From Escallonia rubra (taxonomy: Eukaryota; Streptophyta; Magnoliopsida; Escalloniales; Escalloniaceae): a stretch of 64,000 nucleotides of DNA. Each line of letters opens with the position of its first letter. The first letter of the stretch is position 1. The DNA lies in contig JAVXUO010001364.1 in the NCBI GenBank assembly GCA_033065855.1, positions 31,335-95,334 on the forward strand, given 5' to 3'. A model generated the notes under the pieces. That model had not been told where the DNA came from, did no database searches, and saw nothing but the letters and a program-made list of their open reading frames with translations. A program made the translations under genes and the position numbers. Below are positions 59,240-64,000 of the stretch, piece by piece.

Positions 59240-59640
59240 AGTCCTTTTTAACAAAAAATATTTTTAAAGTGGCCAAAACAGGTGCAAATCAGCACCTAAA
59301 GGTCCACTTTTAAGTGGCCAAAACAGCCCATTTTGGAAGCCAAAACAGGCCCTTCTAACTGGCCAAAACAGCCTAGTCTATGGCCAAAACGGGCCTAATG
59401 AATGGCCAAATGGGCCCAATTCTTTGGCCAATTAAGAGGCCCAAAACAGGCCTAACCAAGGTCTGGCCTTTCGGCCCAGTTGTGCTAGGCTAAATAAATA
59501 ACAGGCTACCAAACTTACCTTTAATGGCCCAATTTTTCTGGGCCGATATTCTAGACCGACCAACAGGCCAGGTCACAGGCCAAAAAAAATTCAGCCTACT
59601 AATCTGGGCCAATACCACAGGCCCAAATGCATAACAAAGT
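59240..59640. repeat. dispersed GGCCAAAACAGGCC words
   Basis: At least eight occurrences of GGCCAAAACAGGCC, GGCCCAAAACAGGCCT or shortened forms in 400 bp, with irregular spacing of 20-45 bp. No coding content. Confidence 0.8.
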
Positions 59641-59747
59641 AATCTGGGAACCTACCCTTTGGCGCAGCCCTTTTTTTTTTCGGTTAACGGTAAACATAGT
59701 TCTTCAAATATTTCAAAAATCTTAAAGTGGAAGTAATATGTTCATGT

Positions 59748-59955
59748 AAATGATTCATGTGGCCTTTACGGTTAAAAGCTCTACTGAGCAAAAGGCGACT
59801 TATGAAAAGTGGGAGCGTTCCAACCGTATATCCCTAATGATTATGAAATGCTCCATTATAACTGCAATTCACATAGTTATTCATGACTCAGATAATGCTA
59901 AGATGTACTTGATGATATTGAAGAGCACTTTCAGGGCTCTTCCATGGCACATGCT
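59748..59955 (+). pseudogene. Ty1/copia gag fragment
   Basis: The + frame encodes TYEKWERSNRISLMIMKCSI followed by SDNAKMYLMILKSTF, the conserved N-terminal copia gag pattern 'YEKWERSNRMSLMIMK...'. It starts without its own upstream part and is cut at 59961 by a hAT end. No protease, integrase or reverse transcriptase is near. Confidence 0.78.
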
Positions 59956-59960
59956 ATAAC

Positions 59961-60455
59961 TAGACCTGGCAAAATATTATTCGGACCCGCGGGTCTACCC
60001 GTACCCGCTCAAAAAGGCCGAGTACGGGTACATATAAAGGAGACCCGCTGAATTTAGACCCGTACCCGAATCGATCAGTAATTTTCGGGTCAGTTTGGGT
60101 CGGGTACTGGTTACCCGGATTTATCCAACTTGTGTGCTATATAAATGCTTTTAGGGTTTCTTACCTTCATTCTCCTTTCATTTTTTCTCGTCCTACCGCC
60201 ACTCTCTCTCTCTCACAGACCGTCCACTCCACGCCAAACCCACACGACAGTCCTCGGTCGCCACCACCGAGACTCCATACTCAACAAGATCGCAGATCCG
60301 CATGACCACTACCGCGCCGTCAGTGCACCTCCGTAGATCTACTACCACCGACATCGTCAACGGTGGCCACTTCCACCGCAGATCTACGGGCGGCCACTTC
60401 AACTCCAGATCTACCGCCGGCCACTTCAACTCCAGATCTACCGTCGGCCTTAAAA
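59961..60455 (+). mobile_element. hAT element, left end only
   Basis: TAGACCTGGCAAAATATTAT and the following CGGACCCGCGGGTCTACCCG, then GTACCCGAATCGATCAGTAA, match the family at 28204-29961. A CT-rich leader with CTCTCTCTCTCTCACAG leads into a GC-rich stretch with three tandem GCCACTTCAACTCCAGATCT-like units. No right end is found; the sequence runs into the ycf2 insert. Confidence 0.75.
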
Positions 60456-60620
60456 CAAAAAAAAGAGTCAGAAGATGGTTCGATCCTCTTTTTTTTTTTT
60501 CTCTAACCGAGAGATCCATGAATCGAGATCCTAATGCATATAGATACAAATGGTCCAAGGGAGCAAGAATTTCAAGGAAGGAACATTCGTTTCTCAACAT
60601 AAGAGCCGTTTTCAAGTAGT
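60455..60620 (+). pseudogene. ycf2: nuclear insert of chloroplast ycf2 (NUPT)
   Basis: The + frame encodes [16 protein letters not shown], an essentially exact match to the chloroplast Ycf2 protein, preceded by a diverged [10 protein letters not shown] segment. Downstream, nucleotide-level similarity to ycf2 continues through small indels to CGTTTTCAAGTAGT. The insert is about 165 bp with frameshifting indels, so it is old. It is fused to the hAT leader, so the frame 60302-60619 is a chance chimera. Confidence 0.82.
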
Positions 60621-61115
60621 TTCTGAATGAGTTGCAATCTTGCTCTTTTCTCAGTATTAATGATTTTTAAGCTCTCAATTTGTTGACAAGTAAGAATTTT
60701 TGTCAGCTTCAAATTCTTTCCTGAAAGTCCCCTCAATTTGTTGGATTCTTCAATTAAATTTGGACTCTTCAATCAATAAGCAACAAGTCCGTAGAATCCT
60801 TGATCTCAACAATCCTATGCTTTGCTACCTACAACCTTCATACATTAGAGTTTTATCAGAGGTGTATCCACATAAGAGTCATATGCTTTTCTAACTTATC
60901 GTACTCAAAATGTTACGTAGAAAGTTCTCCTAATAATCTCTACATTCTTCTCTTCTCAGAATCTACTTGATTTCAGTTTGTCTAAACTTTGTAAGCCTTC
61001 ACCTCCAAAACCTAAGTATTATGTCTTCCTTCCTCTATTTCTTTGTTTTCCAAACGTGAGCAGATGTGGGATTCGGAAGCGGGAGCATCACTAGAATTGG
61101 AGACTCCAGAAACCA
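60621..61115. other. unassigned sequence between NUPT and GDSL tail C
   Basis: Leucine-rich translations on both strands faintly recall resistance-gene LRR or C-terminal sequence, but stops interrupt every frame and no diagnostic motif is present. Confidence 0.3.
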
Positions 61116-63001
61116 AGGTTTTCTATGGTATATGATGAAGTCTTTTCTATGGTATATGATGAAGTCCCAAATGATTTTTATGGTTGAACGTAAATTCTAG
61201 CTAGCCCTTAATGGAAGATTAAACATGAATTTTTAATTCCGGAAGAATAACATCAACTCTGGGAGCTTATAGTTGACAGTATATTTTTGGAAGGATACCG
61301 CCTTAATATTGTTTGTATATAACTTTCTCTAAGAAAAATCAGATTGAGGTGTCATTTTGTTATATTGGAAACTTAATAAAAAAATGTATTTTGTATATGA
61401 AAAGGTCTATTTTGTGTTGGAATGATATGGCCCACAGCAAAGCAGATTGTTTCTCGGTGTCATCAATCCAAGTAGGAAAACAAGTTTGGTAAAATAATAA
61501 GAAGAACAGTCACTGAGAAAGTAACTCGGCCTATGCATAGTTTGGTTACTCTTTGATATTGGATGGACTTCATGAAAATTCCTTAACATATTCACTATAG
61601 CTTTAAGCTCGTTTAATTCTACTCTACATATTAAAGTTTAAATCGTGTCTTTATGAGTGTATGCATATATCTACTAACGATCTATTAAAAGCACATATTA
61701 AAACATAATTAATGTGCCCAATGATCCTTTCTCTAAAAAGTCCACGCAAAGGTTACTTACTGTCTACTATCTCGCAACATTTAATGGTCTTCTTTGTTGT
61801 TGAAAATATTGACAAAATATTGCGCTCCTTAGATATGCTAATTCTGCTTCGTTATTTTCTTCTTCTTTTTGGTAGAGGAGACTCGCTCGCGTGTGGAAAA
61901 TAGGACACATCGGCTAGATTTTTGTGTGTGAAAACATTCTCTTTCATGCATTGAGATATTATCTTGGCAGTTAGGGAGTTAATAGACTTTCGCTAGCCGT
62001 GAAAACTTAGGCTGGGTTTCGTTTGATTTAATAAACCCCTTGAAGAAAGGTTGGTTTTATAAACCCGCCAAGTTACAGCAATGGGTTGCGTTTGGTTGGT
62101 TCAACGTGAATATGGGTTTGATTGGGTTAGTTTTGCAAACTTATTCAATATATATTTTTGCATAGATTCACGTATATTATTAGCAAATATCATAACCACC
62201 AGTGTCGGCCACTATTATCTGCCGCCATCAATCATCCTTGCTAGAAGCCACTGGCGACAGGTTACCACCACCAGCCGCCACAGTTGTTGGCTACTGCGGC
62301 CATCAACTGCATAGCCTAGAATTGGCGACTGCCACCATTGGTGGCATCATTTGTTATTAACCACTATAGAAGTTACAAGCACGACAACGCTGCCGTAACT
62401 ATCACTGCATTTTTGCCATTGACTAATGCCCTCCACGATACTGGCGGCCACCACTTATCACCACCATTAACAACCATCCCCACCTCCAATGTTTTTCTTG
62501 TTTATATAAGCTAAATTAGGTTATTTTTTTCCGTCAACCACATTAAACCCAACTAACCCATTAACTAAATCCATTTCAATCAATTTTACTTTTTCTTGGA
62601 TTAAGCATGGTTAAGTTTCAATGACACATGAGTTTGTTGGGGTCAGTTTGAAACTCAACCCAGCTTACCGAAGTTGCACCCTATTTTTTTCCGCAAAGAA
62701 TTGAACCAAGTATGATTGACAAGAATATGTGGCAACCAACCAACAACGATTTATAAAGGTCACTGTAGCAGATAATTTCAATTGTGATACTACCTATCAA
62801 CTCTTGAAAATGGGACCCCATAAAACAAACATTAAAATCGCCTTAATCTATCAAGTTTGGCAAGAGTACAACCAATACTAGTAGCTAAGCATACCACCAA
62901 GCTATTAGCAAAGCAAAGTGCAGATCGATAGGCTAGTGATTGAATATATGCAAGAATAAAGTGGAAAACAAAATGAACTTGACATGTTCATTACTTTGCA
63001 G
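61116..63001 (+). repeat. paralogous GDSL intron-4 segment (copy C), Helitron-free
   Basis: Collinear with about 38580-38713 joined to 50546-52377. The empty Helitron site is at 61272-61293. At its start a 24-bp unit TTTTCTATGGTATATGATGA... is tandemly duplicated (61118-61166). Confidence 0.85.
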
Positions 63002-63253
63002 GCTTTGTTTGAACAACGCATAATGGCTTGCTGTGGTTACGGTGGTCCGCCATTGAACTTTGACAAGCGAATTGATTGTGGTCAAACTAAAATCTTGAAT
63101 GGAATCCTCGTCACGGCCAGAGGGTGCAATGATAGCTCCAAGTATGTGCACTGGGATGGGTATCATTACACAGAAGCTTCAAACCGTTATATTTCAGCAC
63201 AAATACTCTCTGGAGAGTATTTTGTTCCACTCATTGACAGAGCTATATATTGA
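63002..63253 (+). pseudogene. orphan last exon of a GDSL esterase/lipase (copy C), frameshifted
   Basis: The same exon as at 52378-52625, with MACCGYGGPPLNF and WDGYHYTEA, but a 4-bp duplication (TTTG) right after the acceptor puts a TGA three codons in if the ancestral TTTGCAG acceptor is used. Gly-Ile of the catalytic block has become Gly-Tyr. No other exons accompany it. It is a duplicated, decaying gene tail. Confidence 0.85.
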
Positions 63254-63515
63254 GATAAAGAGGGGCCTCCGTGATGCCGCCCTTGATCAATAGATCAACT
63301 GTAACTTGCCTTTGATAACTACAAAGGTGGTCTAAATCTCATAAGTAGTTTTCAGTTGTAACATCATTTTTCTTCTCTATTCTAAATCTAATGTATTATT
63401 TTCGTAAGATATATGAATTTTTATATTCATATTAAAGAGTGATTTTTTCAAATATAGCGTTCATTTGACAATTGTCATTGGGGCTAGACACCGTCGCAAG
63501 CCTTGCCACATTTGG
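63254..63515 (+). repeat. 3' flank of GDSL tail copy C
   Basis: Matches 9346-9604 (copy A flank) up to GCCTTGCCACA. Confidence 0.65.
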
Positions 63516-64000
63516 AGGGTGCTTTTTGCGATAAACTGGAGAAATGACAAAAGGGGGTCGGCACATATAACTCTTTCGTATTACCTGCGCAACTAACGTC
63601 TTGTGCATCTGCTTAGGCTGGTTACAGAGGCCCCTTCCCCTTGACATCTTCTAACCAGGCGTTTAAGCATCCGATACCACATTACAAAATGGACATTAAG
63701 GATTCTTTAAGTCATCTTAGATCTAACAAGAACCAACTTTTGATCCATGGCGAGGGAATAATAAGCCTCAGTAAATGTGCCACAGGCTCTAGAATTGAAA
63801 ATGAGCTTGATTTTTGACCAGTCAGCAGTGTACTTCAAACAAAATTGACACAATTTTCAGGGGAACCAGCATCTGCTTCAGCTGAAGAGCAAGGCATAGC
63901 GTGTTTAGCACTGGCAGGTTCGATCTGTTTGTCGAGAAGTTACCGAAGGACGAGAATTAGAATCCAAAACTTTAAATTCTATTGATCCAGTTAAGATTGA
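63516..64000. other. unassigned right edge
   Basis: No feature identified. A stretch at about 63860-63920 (TTTTCAG, open codons, then GTTCG) could be a small exon on the + strand, but there is nothing to support it. Confidence 0.25.

Noticed and set aside
60621..61100. NLR resistance-gene LRR fragment
   Set aside because: Only a vague leucine-rich look with stops in every frame and no diagnostic motif. It is left unassigned.

Overview
This window is nuclear DNA from a flowering plant, most likely a eudicot. It is AT-rich and intron-bearing. It carries plant-type transposable elements (CACTA, hAT, Helitron, Ty3/gypsy, Ty1/copia, LINE) and a nuclear copy of part of the chloroplast gene ycf2. 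I cannot name the species from the sequence. Most of the window is transposon-derived.

The one gene with an intact reading frame is a secreted GDSL esterase/lipase on the + strand (30148-52625). It has five exons whose phases fit and that join into 371 codons without a stop. Introns 1 and 2 are short. Intron 3 (5.65 kb) holds a hAT-type MITE and a 4.05 kb non-autonomous Ty3/gypsy element. Intron 4 (15.4 kb) holds an 11.8 kb Helitron with further elements nested in it.

The last exon and part of intron 4 occur in two other places: copy A at about 6.64-9.6 kb, with a further truncated copy at 9.64-10.63 kb, and copy C at about 61.1-63.5 kb. Both are orphan gene tails without exons 1-4. Copies A and C lack the Helitron, and copy C preserves an exact empty site for it.

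Layout. 0-6.6 kb: low-complexity DNA and a retroelement relic (LTR 4070-4509 with primer-binding site). 6.6-10.6 kb: paralogous GDSL tail A with LINE fragments. 10.6-22.2 kb: a decayed CACTA (En/Spm) element on the - strand, with TNP2-like and TNP1-like pseudogenes, internal minisatellites and a duplicated subterminal block. 22.2-24.2 kb: nothing recognised. 24.2-27.4 kb: AT-rich Helitron-related repeat block flanked by diverged direct repeats. 27.8-30.1 kb: a triplicated promoter-proximal repeat of the GDSL gene, the last unit split by a 1.76 kb hAT element. 30.1-52.6 kb: the GDSL gene. 52.6-61.1 kb: degenerate retroelement or plant-mobile-domain sequence, a copia gag scrap, a hAT end and the ycf2 insert. 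61.1-63.5 kb: GDSL tail C. 63.5-64 kb: unassigned.

The strongest candidates for something undescribed are: (1) a pair of related palindrome-rich elements inside a (TA)n microsatellite at 44.8-46.1 kb, carrying about nine copies of a 23-bp imperfect palindrome; (2) the exactly datable Helitron insertion, followed by a 3.47 kb tandem duplication that copied host intron together with the Helitron end; and (3) a GDSL gene that would still be intact if two giant, transposon-filled introns are spliced.
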